DNA of 64,000 bases, from NCBI GenBank assembly GCA_044227985.1, contig JBGAVT010000003.1, positions 25,509 through 89,508 on the forward strand, in the 5' to 3' direction. This stretch comes from CAZUNB01 sp044227985. GTDB lineage: Bacteria > Patescibacteriota > Saccharimonadia > Saccharimonadales > JAGPDM01. Each line of letters opens with the position of its first letter. Position 1 is the stretch's first letter. Shown one piece after another: positions 36,151 through 44,453 of this stretch. The translations under genes and the position numbers were made by a program. The notes beneath the pieces are model-generated. The model was not told where the DNA came from and did no database searches. It worked only from the letters and a program-made list of their open reading frames with translations.

Positions 36151-38172
36151 TTAAAGCCAAGTTTTAAGTTTTTCAGCGAAAGCTTCAGGAGTAAAACCGA
36201 ACTTTTCGTCGAGTATTGTGTATGGTGCGCTGAAACCAAAGTGATTAAGACCATGAATACGGTCGATGTCACCAACTAACCCAAGAAGATTAACCGACAA
36301 GCCGGCAGTGATACCGGCGCGTGGAACTCTTTCTGGGAGTACTTCGTTCTGGTACTCCTCTGGTTGTTCTCGAAATTTTCCTTCACTCGGAACACTTACG
36401 ATTCGAATCATGCTATCAGGTAGCAGTTTTGCGGCGTCGAGTGCAGTACTAACTTCGCTACCATTGGCGATAACGACGAGTTCGGGTGCTTGGACTGGCT
36501 CTTGGACGATATATGCGCCTTGTTCAGCGTGCTTGGCATCCTCAAAGCGACTAATTCCTTTCATCGGCAGGTCTTTTACGTTTTGACGAGTTAAGATTAG
36601 TCCAGTTGGCGTGTCGGTATTTTCCATTGCCATTTTCCAAGCCACTGTTGTTTCAGCACTATCGGCAGGTCGAAGTGCTAGCAATCCTGGTTTGCCATCG
36701 TGATTATGTAGTTTTTCTAGGAGTCGTAACTGAGCTTCTTGTTCAATTGGCTGATGGGTCGGACCATCTTCTCCTACTCGGAAGGCATCATGTGTCCACA
36801 TGAACTTGACCGGTTGTTGCATCAAAGCTGCCATCCGTAGTACTGGTTTCATATAGTCAGAAAATGCAAAGAATGTTCCACAAACTGGGATAACGCCACC
36901 ATGAAGACTCATGCCCACAGCAACTGCCGCCATAGTTAGCTCGCTAACGCCAGCTTGCATAAACTGTCCAGCGAAATTATCACGTGTAAATATTTGTGAT
37001 TTTTTTAAAAAACCATCAGTTTTGTCGCTATTAGCTAGATCTGCACTCATGACAATCATGTTTGGAATGTTATCGGCAAAAGCTGCTAAAACATGGCTGC
37101 TACTAGCTCGTGTAGCAATATTTTCTTTTTGGGATGATGCAATTTCTTCCCAATTAATTTCTGGCGTTTTACCGCTCAAAAAGCTGTCGAGTTCAGCTGC
37201 TTCATTCGGATTTTCTGCTCGCCATGACTTTTCACTAGCCTTTTTCTCACTAATTATCTTACGTTTTCGGTTAGTAGATTCTTCGTATAATTTCGCAACG
37301 TCTTCCGCTATTACAAAAGGATTACTTGGGTTTCCACCAAGTGCGGAAATAGTTTTATCAAAGTCTGCGCCAGCTGCACTCATTGGCTGACCGTGCATAC
37401 TCACTTGTCCCTCAAATGGATCACCGTTTGCGTCGACTGCACCTTTTCCCATGATTGTTTTGCCTATAATGAGATTTGGTTTGCTTGACGTTTGTGCTTG
37501 CTCGAGTGCACCTTCAATTTGCATAAAATCATTGCCGTCAATTTCAACGACATTCCAACCCCAAGCACGGTATTTGGCTGCCGTGTCTTCAGATGTGACG
37601 TCTTTTGTTTTGCTGGAAAGTTGAACGTCGTTACTGTCGTAAAACATGATTAGGTTTCCGAGCCCTAAATGCCCTGCAAGTCGTCCAGCTCCTTGACTAA
37701 TTTCTTCTTGAATTCCGCCGTCACTTATAAATAGATAGGTTTTATGCTCGGTCCATTTACCAAAACGTTCGCGCAAAAATCGCTCAGCAATAGCTGCGCC
37801 AACACCGTATGTGTGGCCTTGGCCGAGTGGACCCGAAGTGTTCTCGATGCCGTGGGCGTGGTCGATCTCTGGATGACCAGGTGTGTGGCTACCCCATTGT
37901 CGAAAGTTTTCTAGTTGTGATAGTTCGATCCGTCCTGATAAGGCTAAGATACTGTAAAGCATTGGAGACATGTGTCCAGCGTCGAGGAAGAACCTGTCAC
38001 GCCATGGATATTCAGCATCATCTGGGTCGTCGTTAAGGAATTTAGAGTAAAGTGTATGGATGTAGTCGGATGCGCCCATAGCCCCACCTGGGTGACCGCT
38101 TCCAGCTTTTTCAACCATCGCTCCGCTTAAGATTCTGACTGTATTTGCCGCTTTTAGATCAATTTCTGACAT
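36151..38172 (-). CDS. tkt: transketolase
   Basis: A 673-aa thiamine-diphosphate enzyme of the pentose phosphate pathway, moving two-carbon units between sugar phosphates. KAGSGHPGGAMG and the ThDP/Mg motif (FISDGGIQEE through FYDSNDVQLS) lie in the first domain; the pyrimidine-domain block MWTHDAFRVGEDGPTHQPIEQ is typical. The ATG at 38172 is chosen because CAGGAG lies 5 nt upstream and the protein then starts MSEIDLKAANTVRIL like other transketolases. A frame-open extension to 38229 is unlikely to be used. Confidence 0.95.
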   Translation of the reverse strand: MSEIDLKAANTVRILSGAMVEKAGSGHPGGAMGASDYIHTLYSKFLNDDPDDAEYPWRDRFFLDAGHMSPMLYSILALSGRIELSQLENFRQWGSHTPGHPEIDHAHGIENTSGPLGQGHTYGVGAAIAERFLRERFGKWTEHKTYLFISDGGIQEEISQGAGRLAGHLGLGNLIMFYDSNDVQLSSKTKDVTSEDTAAKYRAWGWNVVEIDGNDFMQIEGALEQAQTSSKPNLIIGKTIMGKGAVDANGDPFEGQVSMHGQPMSAAGADFDKTISALGGNPSNPFVIAEDVAKLYEESTNRKRKIISEKKASEKSWRAENPNEAAELDSFLSGKTPEINWEEIASSQKENIATRASSSHVLAAFADNIPNMIVMSADLANSDKTDGFLKKSQIFTRDNFAGQFMQAGVSELTMAAVAVGMSLHGGVIPVCGTFFAFSDYMKPVLRMAALMQQPVKFMWTHDAFRVGEDGPTHQPIEQEAQLRLLEKLHNHDGKPGLLALRPADSAETTVAWKMAMENTDTPTGLILTRQNVKDLPMKGISRFEDAKHAEQGAYIVQEPVQAPELVVIANGSEVSTALDAAKLLPDSMIRIVSVPSEGKFREQPEEYQNEVLPERVPRAGITAGLSVNLLGLVGDIDRIHGLNHFGFSAPYTILDEKFGFTPEAFAEKLKTWL

Positions 38173-38333
38173 ACTTGCTCCTGTTAACTTGCTACTCTTC
38201 AGTTTCGCAGACAATCTATACTCCGTCAATTATGGAGATGAGTGATGATAACACCTCTCTGTTACTAAGTTATCTGTAAAAATGAATAATTATGGTTGAA
38301 TAGGTCGGTTGAATGCTAAAAAAACTAATACTT

Positions 38334-38588
38334 CTAATCCCACCAAAAAAGATATGAAAAGAAACATATTATTACTGCAACAATAAAGAAAAACCATTCA
38401 TACCATCGAACATGCTTATGTTTAGCTAGACGATAAACAACGATAAATAAAATGCATAAAACAAAGGATGCTACGAAGATGTTTAACCAAACTGCAAAAA
38501 ACAAATAATCCCAAGCCCAATTATCGATAGAATCTCTTAAATCATTTAAGCGAAGTAATTTAATAGTATTCTCACGCCAGATTTGCAT
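38334..38588 (-). CDS. small membrane protein, two helices
   Basis: An 84-aa protein with two long aromatic-rich membrane helices (about residues 27-51 and 62-82) joined by a short basic loop (RLAKHKHVRWYEW). The positive loop suggests that both ends face outward. No family is recognised. It stands alone between tkt and the glutaredoxin gene. Confidence 0.5.
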   Translation of the reverse strand: MQIWRENTIKLLRLNDLRDSIDNWAWDYLFFAVWLNIFVASFVLCILFIVVYRLAKHKHVRWYEWFFFIVAVIICFFSYLFWWD

Positions 38589-38704
38589 TAAATCAACTAT
38601 ACATTACCCAATACAACAATAAAAGATACCCGGATGGACAACTTTTATTATTTAATACAGACTAATAGCAAATTAATATTCAGCCGTACTATCTGGCAGG
38701 ATGA

Positions 38705-38959
38705 CTAGCCTTTGGCTTTGAGTAGTTTCTCGATTTTTGGTTTGTCAAAACCTACGATGATTTCACCATCGATATCGATAACTGGTACACCCATTTGCTG
38801 ACTTTTTTCGATCATTTCTTTTTGTGCATCGAGGTCGACTGCTACGTCTTTTTGGGTAAAAGCAAAATTGTTTTTATCAAAGTAGTCTTTTGCCATGTGA
38901 CAAAATCCACATGTTGGTGTGGTGTACATTGTTATTGTTGGTTGTGTTGCGTCGCTCAT
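38705..38959 (-). CDS. glutaredoxin-like protein
   Basis: An 84-aa glutaredoxin fold protein. The active site is CGFC (TPTCGFCHMAK), different from the CPYC of classic glutaredoxins and closer to NrdH/thioredoxin-like redoxins. The cis-Pro motif GVPVIDIDG and IIVGFD follow. It would reduce disulfides, possibly for ribonucleotide reductase. It starts 1 nt after the ArsR-family gene and has a GGAG Shine-Dalgarno inside that gene's end, so both form one operon. Confidence 0.92.
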   Translation of the reverse strand: MSDATQPTITMYTTPTCGFCHMAKDYFDKNNFAFTQKDVAVDLDAQKEMIEKSQQMGVPVIDIDGEIIVGFDKPKIEKLLKAKG

Positions 38960-38960
38960 G

Positions 38961-39245
38961 TTAGCGCTCCTTCATTAATTTAATTACTTGTTGAACAGTT
39001 GTGTCTTCTTCGCGAATTCGGTAGCAAATCTTTTGCCCCATTCGTTCCGGTTCAAGTATGCCGCTCTGCTCTAAAATCTTGAGCTGCTGGCTAGTACCCG
39101 CGGTAGAAATACCAAGCTCGGTGCTGAGCTCGCTTACGCAAATGTCTTTTCGTGTACTCAAAAGCTCAACAATCCGATATCGGGTTTTGTCGCCAAGCGA
39201 GTTGAACATAGAAATTAGTTTGCGAGATAAATCCAAAGATTTCAC
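38961..39245 (-). CDS. ArsR-family HTH regulator
   Basis: A 94-aa winged-helix repressor of the ArsR/SmtB family. DKTRYRIVELL and the recognition helix ISTAGTSQQLKILEQSGIL are characteristic. Only one cysteine occurs near the helix-3 metal site (DICVSEL, where metal sensors have CVC), and another lies in the wing (QKICYRI). It may therefore sense redox state rather than metal. It is first in an operon with the glutaredoxin gene. A perfect inverted repeat starts 6 nt upstream of its ATG and is a likely autoregulatory site. Confidence 0.9.
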   Translation of the reverse strand: MKSLDLSRKLISMFNSLGDKTRYRIVELLSTRKDICVSELSTELGISTAGTSQQLKILEQSGILEPERMGQKICYRIREEDTTVQQVIKLMKER

Positions 39246-39250
39246 TTTCT

Positions 39251-39284
39251 TTTGGTTAAAATTATGTTTAATTGTTTAACCAAA
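39251..39284. promoter_or_regulatory. putative ArsR-family operator (perfect 10-bp inverted repeat)
   Basis: TTTGGTTAAA (39251-39260) and TTTAACCAAA (39275-39284) form perfect arms 14 nt apart, directly upstream of the regulator start. Confidence 0.6.
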
Positions 39285-39393
39285 CACTTAAATACTATTC
39301 CTTTCTAAGCTTATTGTCAATATGTTTTGTGTTTTTTACTCCAACTTGTCAACTTTTACATTTTGGTCTATAAATTATACTGGCAAGCAACGA

Positions 39394-39750
39394 ATGACAG
39401 AACGCAGCACAAATCAACCAAATGATGGAGATGGTAAAATACCAGCTTTTAACTGTGATCATTGCACAGTTAGAATTAAATCTAATCAGATTCTACGAAC
39501 TTCTGATGATGGCGACTCCCCGTATTCATTTCCAGAGCTAGATGTTGATGTTGAATGTGGGCAGCCGTTAACTCGAACAAGACTTGCAGATTTTTTTCCA
39601 TATCACAAAACGACAATTTCTGCTCCGGAAGGAATCTTTGATACTTTTGATGCTGCAATCGATAGTATGATGGTCCTCGCGACCATGGCTCTTTGGGAGT
39701 CGTGCAGATTTAACCCAGATAATCTAGAGACGCCAGTTGAATTAAACTAA
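39394..39750 (+). CDS. hypothetical protein
   Basis: A 118-aa protein when started at the ATG at 39394; a longer in-frame start at 39322 would add a hydrophobic, less likely segment. It has a CDHC pair near the N-terminus, a further cysteine in VECGQP, and one in ESCRFN, so a small metal or disulfide site is possible. The family is not recognised. No clear Shine-Dalgarno was found. It is convergent with the EamA remnant. Confidence 0.45.
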   Translation: MTERSTNQPNDGDGKIPAFNCDHCTVRIKSNQILRTSDDGDSPYSFPELDVDVECGQPLTRTRLADFFPYHKTTISAPEGIFDTFDAAIDSMMVLATMALWESCRFNPDNLETPVELN

Positions 39751-39756
39751 AATTTT

Positions 39757-40189
39757 TTAGGTGGTGGCCTTAGCGATTAAGAGAATACCGACTACGATTA
39801 AAAGCATCCCTGACATTCCTACTAATGAAGTTTTCTCATGGATAAAAATTATTCCGAATGCGGTCGATAAAACAATGCTTGCGCCGAAAACCATCGGAGA
39901 AATTACTGACACCTCTCCTCCCTTTTGAAATATTTTTGCAAATGATATTGCGAAGATTGCTAGCGAAATACTAGAAAATACTGCGAACACAACTCCTCCT
40001 CTACTATTAAGCAGAAGATTAGTTTGTAGGTATTTTTATTTCAATAAAATAGAGTTAAAAATCGAAACAGGAAAGAGATTAGCTGCAGCACTCACTACTA
40101 AGTTATCTGTTTGACACCTGCTAGTTTTTTGTTAATTTGAAATGATGCATAGCTGATTGTCGCTAAAATTATGAGAGATAATAGCTTGA
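39757..40189 (-). pseudogene. EamA/DMT-type transporter remnant
   Basis: The only long frame (39757-39990, GTG start) gives the last three helices of an EamA domain, with the HEKTS turn before the final helix. Reading on upstream in the same frame, the sequence remains protein-like through a TAA (in AAA-TAA-AAA near 40042) to a segment VVSAAANLFPVSIFNSILL, a membrane helix. Further upstream, a shift of frame near 40100 continues into IIKLLSLIILATISYASFQI, the expected first helix, beginning just after the pyrE stop. The sum is about 144 codons, the size of a single EamA domain. So the gene carries one frameshift and one stop. A short active three-helix protein is the less likely alternative. 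Confidence 0.6.
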
Positions 40190-40798
40190 TTATGTTTCAA
40201 CAAACTCGATGCACCGAGCATGATGTGCTGCATCGATTTTGCCGAGCTCAAGCATGACATCTACCATTTCGCGAATTGTTGCGAAATGATGCAAGTTAAC
40301 TCCTGCTTCTTGTAGTGCTATTTCTCCACCCTTGTTGTAATCGAGTAGAACGGCTGCATCAGATATTCTTAGGTCGAATGACTGCAGTGCGGAAACAACC
40401 TCAAGCAGTGAAGTACCTTTAGTGGTAAGGTCTTCAATCACTAATATTTCTTCTTGCTCATACCATTCACCTTCAAGCGCTTTCTGTAATCCATAGGCTT
40501 TTACGGCAGCCTCTTTGCGTAGAAAAATCCATGGTCGTTCCATCTCGAGGCTGATTGCTCCTGCGATTGGGAGCGCCGCGTAGGCCACGCCGGCCAGCCG
40601 ATCGAAGTGGATGTCTTTAATCATTTCTGAATAGACTTTAGCTACTTGTTTCATTAAAGCAGGATGGCTTATGAGTAGACGTAGGTCGATATACATAGGG
40701 CTTTCGATACCGCTTTTTAATGTAAAATCACCAAATTTGAGAGCTCCAATTTGGTTTAAAGCGATTGCTAGTTCATTTTTAGATATATTGTTCATCAT
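40190..40798 (-). CDS. pyrE: orotate phosphoribosyltransferase
   Basis: A type I PRTase of about 202 aa that joins orotate to PRPP, giving OMP. The PRPP loop is ILVIEDLTTKGTSL, where the usual VDDLITTG reads IEDLTTKG; GDFTLKSGIESPMYIDLR at the start and FLRKEAAVKAYG (catalytic Lys) are typical. The start is the ATG at 40798 (or 40795) behind AGAGGGGG; a frame-open extension to 40927 lies inside pyrF and is not used. It overlaps the pyrF end by 20 bp, so pyrF-pyrE is one operon. Confidence 0.94.
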   Translation of the reverse strand: MMNNISKNELAIALNQIGALKFGDFTLKSGIESPMYIDLRLLISHPALMKQVAKVYSEMIKDIHFDRLAGVAYAALPIAGAISLEMERPWIFLRKEAAVKAYGLQKALEGEWYEQEEILVIEDLTTKGTSLLEVVSALQSFDLRISDAAVLLDYNKGGEIALQEAGVNLHHFATIREMVDVMLELGKIDAAHHARCIEFVET

Positions 40799-41588
40799 TT
40801 GCCCCCTCTGTAATTTTTTGTATTGTTTTCTCGATATCCTGATGAAGTTCAAGTGCTGCTTGGCGGGGATCTTCAGCGAATATGATGCTTCTGCTGGCAG
40901 ATATTTGAACACCACCGAGTTGGTCATTTAATCCAGCGCGAAGTGATTGTTCAAGGTCACCGCCCTGAACCCCGATACCAGGGATTAATAGCGAGGTCTT
41001 GTTGCCAGCAAGGTTGCGTATGACTTCTAGCTCCTCGGGATATGTAGCGCCTGCAACCAAGCCTATTGTTGCGTTGACATCGAGCCCGCAAAAACTCTGT
41101 ACTACACGCTTGTACACTTCTTCTCCTTCGACCACCTGTAACTGCATTTCATCGCTACCAGGATTACTCGTACGAGCCAAGATGTATAGCGTCCGATCAT
41201 ATTCATAAAAAGGCGCTAATGCCTCAATCCCCATGTACGGTTGTAGCGTGACGGCATCAGCAGCTAAATAGTCGAAAACAAACGATGCATAGCCACGATT
41301 TGTGTTGCCGATGTCACCGCGCTTGGCGTCTATGATGATATATGTATCTGGGGCAACTTTACGAATGTAGTCACAGGTTTTTTTGAGATTCTCAATACCT
41401 CGAGCTCCATCAGCCTCATAAAATGCAGTATTCGGCTTGTAGCTGCCGGCAATGTCTTTTGTTTGATCAATTATTCGTTTATTGAATTCAAATTGATTAA
41501 GTGTTCCAATTTTCTCAATATCTGGGTCTAACCCAATAACTAGTGCATTTGTAGCAAGTTGTTTCCAGTCAAAATTCTGGGCATTCAT
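40779..41588 (-). CDS. pyrF: orotidine 5'-phosphate decarboxylase
   Basis: A 269-aa OMP decarboxylase that makes UMP. The catalytic IIDAKRGDIGNT motif and the start LVIGLDPD place it in the longer group found with actinobacteria (PyrF type 2). YIILARTSNPGSDEMQ and VQGGDLEQSLRAG form the phosphate site. The length is normal for this group. A TATAGT box lies 9 nt before the ATG. It is divergent from pyrD. Confidence 0.95.
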   Translation of the reverse strand: MNAQNFDWKQLATNALVIGLDPDIEKIGTLNQFEFNKRIIDQTKDIAGSYKPNTAFYEADGARGIENLKKTCDYIRKVAPDTYIIIDAKRGDIGNTNRGYASFVFDYLAADAVTLQPYMGIEALAPFYEYDRTLYILARTSNPGSDEMQLQVVEGEEVYKRVVQSFCGLDVNATIGLVAGATYPEELEVIRNLAGNKTSLLIPGIGVQGGDLEQSLRAGLNDQLGGVQISASRSIIFAEDPRQAALELHQDIEKTIQKITEGANDEQYI

Positions 41589-41651
41589 ATCTGTCTAACT
41601 ATAGCATAATTGCGGATAGACTCTTCGCTGTTATATCAAAATGATATTTGC

Positions 41652-41657
41652 TAAACT
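41652..41657 (+). promoter_or_regulatory. extended -10 box of pyrD
   Basis: TGCTAAACT with a 6-nt gap to the pyrD ATG. Leaderless type. Confidence 0.4.
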
Positions 41658-41663
41658 GATTGT

Positions 41664-42746
41664 ATGCAGGGTTTCTACGATCCAGATAAGACTTTTGATG
41701 ACAATTTTGATAATGGTCCGTTTTTTGATGAAATTCCCGCGTTAGTTCGTGACGGAAAACCAGTTTTTAATTTTCTTGGACATCCAATTTATTTACCGTT
41801 TGGTATTGGGGCAGGTCCGCTGCCAACGAGCAAACACGTTGCCGCAGCTTTTAAATTTGGTTATGATGTAGTCCATTATAAAACCCAGCGTAGTTATAGC
41901 TTTGAGGCAAATGAGTTTCCGAATGTCATACCAGTTGAATCATCACACGCTATAAGCCTCGAAGAAGCCGAATCAGGCTTAACAAAAGCTAATTCATATC
42001 CCGAAAATCTTTCTGAGCTCGTGATCACTAATTCATTTGGTAATCCTAGTCGTGGTCCGGACTTCTGGCAGGAAGACATGAAGAAGGCTGTTGAATCGGC
42101 CGGTGAAGGTCAAGTAATGGTTGCTAGCGCCGTCGGCTCAATTAAAGATGGTTTTTCTGAAGAAGATTATTGGGACGATTTTGCTGCTACTGCTCTACTT
42201 TGCAAAGAAGCTGGCGCACCAATTATTGAACTCAATCTATCGTGCCCAAATGTCGCCAGCGAAGGCGTGGTTTGTTATAACCAAACTGCAGTTATGGAGA
42301 TTGTGACGCGGGCAAAAGAAGAAATTGGCAATACACCGCTTTTGATAAAGCTTGGATATTTTGAGCCCAAACAACAAGAACTTCTAGAAAACATTGTTAT
42401 GGCTGTAGAGCCATTTGTAGCTGGAATTGCCAGTATAAATACATTATCGGCAGCAGTGCGCAATAGCGACGGTACACAGGCGCTACCTGGCGAAGGACGA
42501 TTGAAGTCAGGCCTTTGTGGCGCCGGGATTAAATGGGCGGGTCTTGATATGGTCCGCCGATTGAGTGAAATTCGTGCCGACACCAGTCTGGAGTTTTCTA
42601 TCATCGGTGTGGGCGGTGTTATGCAACCGTCTGATTATTTTGCATATCGCGAGCTAGGCGCTGACGTTGTTCAGTCATGCACTGCGCCGATGTGGAACCC
42701 AAATTTAGCACATGAGATACTGAGTGAAATTAGAAGTAATGTCTAA
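41664..42746 (+). CDS. pyrD: dihydroorotate dehydrogenase
   Basis: A 360-aa FMN enzyme of the DHODH family, oxidising dihydroorotate to orotate. The substrate signature IELNLSCPN, the FMN phosphate site IIGVGGVMQPSD, and FGIGAGPLPTSKHV are present. The N-terminal extension of about 45 residues does not look like the membrane-binding helices of class 2, and the SCPN motif is of class 1 type; NSFGNPSRGPDFW is the catalytic loop, in which no Cys is seen, so the base may be Ser as in class 2. The class is therefore not settled. The electron acceptor is not known. It overlaps the next gene by 8 bp. Confidence 0.85.
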   Translation: MQGFYDPDKTFDDNFDNGPFFDEIPALVRDGKPVFNFLGHPIYLPFGIGAGPLPTSKHVAAAFKFGYDVVHYKTQRSYSFEANEFPNVIPVESSHAISLEEAESGLTKANSYPENLSELVITNSFGNPSRGPDFWQEDMKKAVESAGEGQVMVASAVGSIKDGFSEEDYWDDFAATALLCKEAGAPIIELNLSCPNVASEGVVCYNQTAVMEIVTRAKEEIGNTPLLIKLGYFEPKQQELLENIVMAVEPFVAGIASINTLSAAVRNSDGTQALPGEGRLKSGLCGAGIKWAGLDMVRRLSEIRADTSLEFSIIGVGGVMQPSDYFAYRELGADVVQSCTAPMWNPNLAHEILSEIRSNV

Positions 42747-43323
42747 TCCGATCGACCAAACTGATGAATCAAGCTTTAAGCCCATGGTGATTTTTGGTTC
42801 TGCAGCATCATTATTCCGTAGTTTTTTAATCTGGATTTTTGGCTTACCTGCCTACATGTTATTAACGATTGGCGTTGCAGGCGCACTTTTGATTACGCTC
42901 TTTCCGCTCAGCCAGAATCTTCAACCCGATTCAAGCGTTAGTGTTTCTGCACCACCTCCATCACTTTTGCTATCACCACCAACTTTCTCTGGAACGATTA
43001 TGATGTGGATTGGACTGCTGATGATGCTGGCAGCATTCTCGATTTTTATTCGTGCAATTCGCCGTTTTTTCGAAGCGAAGGTTTCTTTGTTTGAGCAGCA
43101 TAGGCTGATTTTTCTTAACGCATTGAGTATTATTTCCTGGGGAGTTATATGGTTTAATCCAGTGGTGCGCCAATATGTTCCGACCTCAGTATTAAACGAG
43201 CTATATTTACTCGTTTTATTTGTGATTTTTATTAGTCTTGGTCTAGAAAGAATCTTTGAGCGCCGTCGTGAACATGTTGAAGAAACCGTATTTGGTAGCG
43301 AAATAGACGAGCAAGAGAAATAA
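42739..43323 (+). CDS. hypothetical membrane protein
   Basis: A 194-aa protein with about four membrane helices (around residues 20-50, 80-102, 120-135 and 145-170) and a charged cytoplasmic tail. The loop after the first helix pair is Ser/Pro-rich (SVSVSAPPPSLLLSPP). The ATG at 42739 overlaps the pyrD stop by 8 bp; an upstream GTG at 42724 is an alternative. No family is recognised. Coupling to pyrD suggests co-translation, but no functional link can be shown. Confidence 0.6.
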   Translation: MSNPIDQTDESSFKPMVIFGSAASLFRSFLIWIFGLPAYMLLTIGVAGALLITLFPLSQNLQPDSSVSVSAPPPSLLLSPPTFSGTIMMWIGLLMMLAAFSIFIRAIRRFFEAKVSLFEQHRLIFLNALSIISWGVIWFNPVVRQYVPTSVLNELYLLVLFVIFISLGLERIFERRREHVEETVFGSEIDEQEK

Positions 43324-43335
43324 TTCTGGCTAGGA

Positions 43336-44376
43336 TTACAGAACTCTTTTAGCGTTAACTGCTTTCTCGTGATCGATAACACCATCTTGCATAACAGACT
43401 CGCTGTTTAGAAAAACATTCTGTACACGACCGAAAACCCTCTTACCTTCGAATGGCGACCACTTGGCTTTACTCTGCGAGTTCTTTGCACTGTAGAAGTA
43501 CGATTCCTCATTTATTTCAATATAGTTTGTATCGTCAAGTTTTAAGTTAAATAATCTTATAGGACAATTATGGGTAAGATCAAGTAGTTTTTCACGACTC
43601 AAGCGGTTCTCTTGTTCGGCTTGCAAGAGCAATGGCAAGGTCGACTCGAGTCCAGGAATACCAAATGCACCAGCTTTTTTGTCGGTTAACGTGTGTGGTG
43701 CGTGGTCGCTTTCTATTAAGTCAATTGCATCTAAATTATCCCAAAGGAACTGTACATCTTTTTTGCTTTTTAATGACGGTTTCATCTGAGCAAATTCACC
43801 AATCCGTACTCCATCTTCTTCATCTAAGAAAAGATGGTGAGGTGTCACACCGCATGTAACGTTTCGACCTTTGTTTTTAGCACGAATAATTTTTGTTAAA
43901 ATTTCTTGGCTTGGCATATGGGCTACATGAATGTGACGGTCGGATGACTCTAACGATTGAATCGCTAAATCGATTGTTGACTCTTCGGTATGTAGTACTA
44001 TCGGTTTATCTTTTGGCCAACGTTCATAAATCTCAGCCAGTTTATTGAGGTCTAGCACGTAGCCACCGGTTGTAATATTTAGGTATAGCTTTAAGGCCAC
44101 CGCTTTTTTACTTGCTTCTTCAAATGTGTCGAGATTATCGCCAAGCGAGCCGTAGTAAAAGCCTATATTACTAAGTGCTTTTTGCTCACCAAGATTGCGT
44201 TTCTCATCAAGCCGTTCAATTGTTGTAATCGGCTTTGAAGTGTTCGGCATATCGAGCACCGTTGTGAAGCCACCAGCTAAAGCGGCTGCCGTGCCACTAG
44301 CTAAGTCTTCTTTTTCGTTTTGGCCTGGTTCTCGTAAGTGAACGTGCACATCGATGAGTCCGGGTAATGTAATCAT
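43336..44376 (-). CDS. pyrC: dihydroorotase
   Basis: A 346-aa amidohydrolase that closes carbamoyl aspartate to dihydroorotate. GLIDVHVHLREPG gives the first two metal histidines; IVLHTEES, HIHVAHM and IESDHAPHT hold the other ligands. LKLYLN takes the place of the lysine-bearing strand. The protein begins almost at the barrel, without the N-terminal beta-domain strand set, and is close in layout to the short DHOase domain of animal CAD. The ATG at 44376 is chosen because an AATAAT box with TGC lies 6 nt upstream; the frame is open to 44394. It is divergent from pyrB. Confidence 0.92.
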   Translation of the reverse strand: MITLPGLIDVHVHLREPGQNEKEDLASGTAAALAGGFTTVLDMPNTSKPITTIERLDEKRNLGEQKALSNIGFYYGSLGDNLDTFEEASKKAVALKLYLNITTGGYVLDLNKLAEIYERWPKDKPIVLHTEESTIDLAIQSLESSDRHIHVAHMPSQEILTKIIRAKNKGRNVTCGVTPHHLFLDEEDGVRIGEFAQMKPSLKSKKDVQFLWDNLDAIDLIESDHAPHTLTDKKAGAFGIPGLESTLPLLLQAEQENRLSREKLLDLTHNCPIRLFNLKLDDTNYIEINEESYFYSAKNSQSKAKWSPFEGKRVFGRVQNVFLNSESVMQDGVIDHEKAVNAKRVL

Positions 44377-44453
44377 ACTTCTATTATTGCACACCTTGAT
44401 GTCTCCCTGAGAAGAATTTCTGTTATAATTTATGGAAACGAAAGTGAGGTTCT

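Noticed and set aside
38173..38229. 19-residue N-terminal extension of transketolase
   Set aside because: CAGGAG directly before ATG 38172 and the family's usual N-terminus favour the shorter form.
40799..40927. 44-residue N-terminal extension of PyrE
   Set aside because: It overlaps pyrF in another frame; the normal PyrE N-terminus and a Shine-Dalgarno are at 40798.
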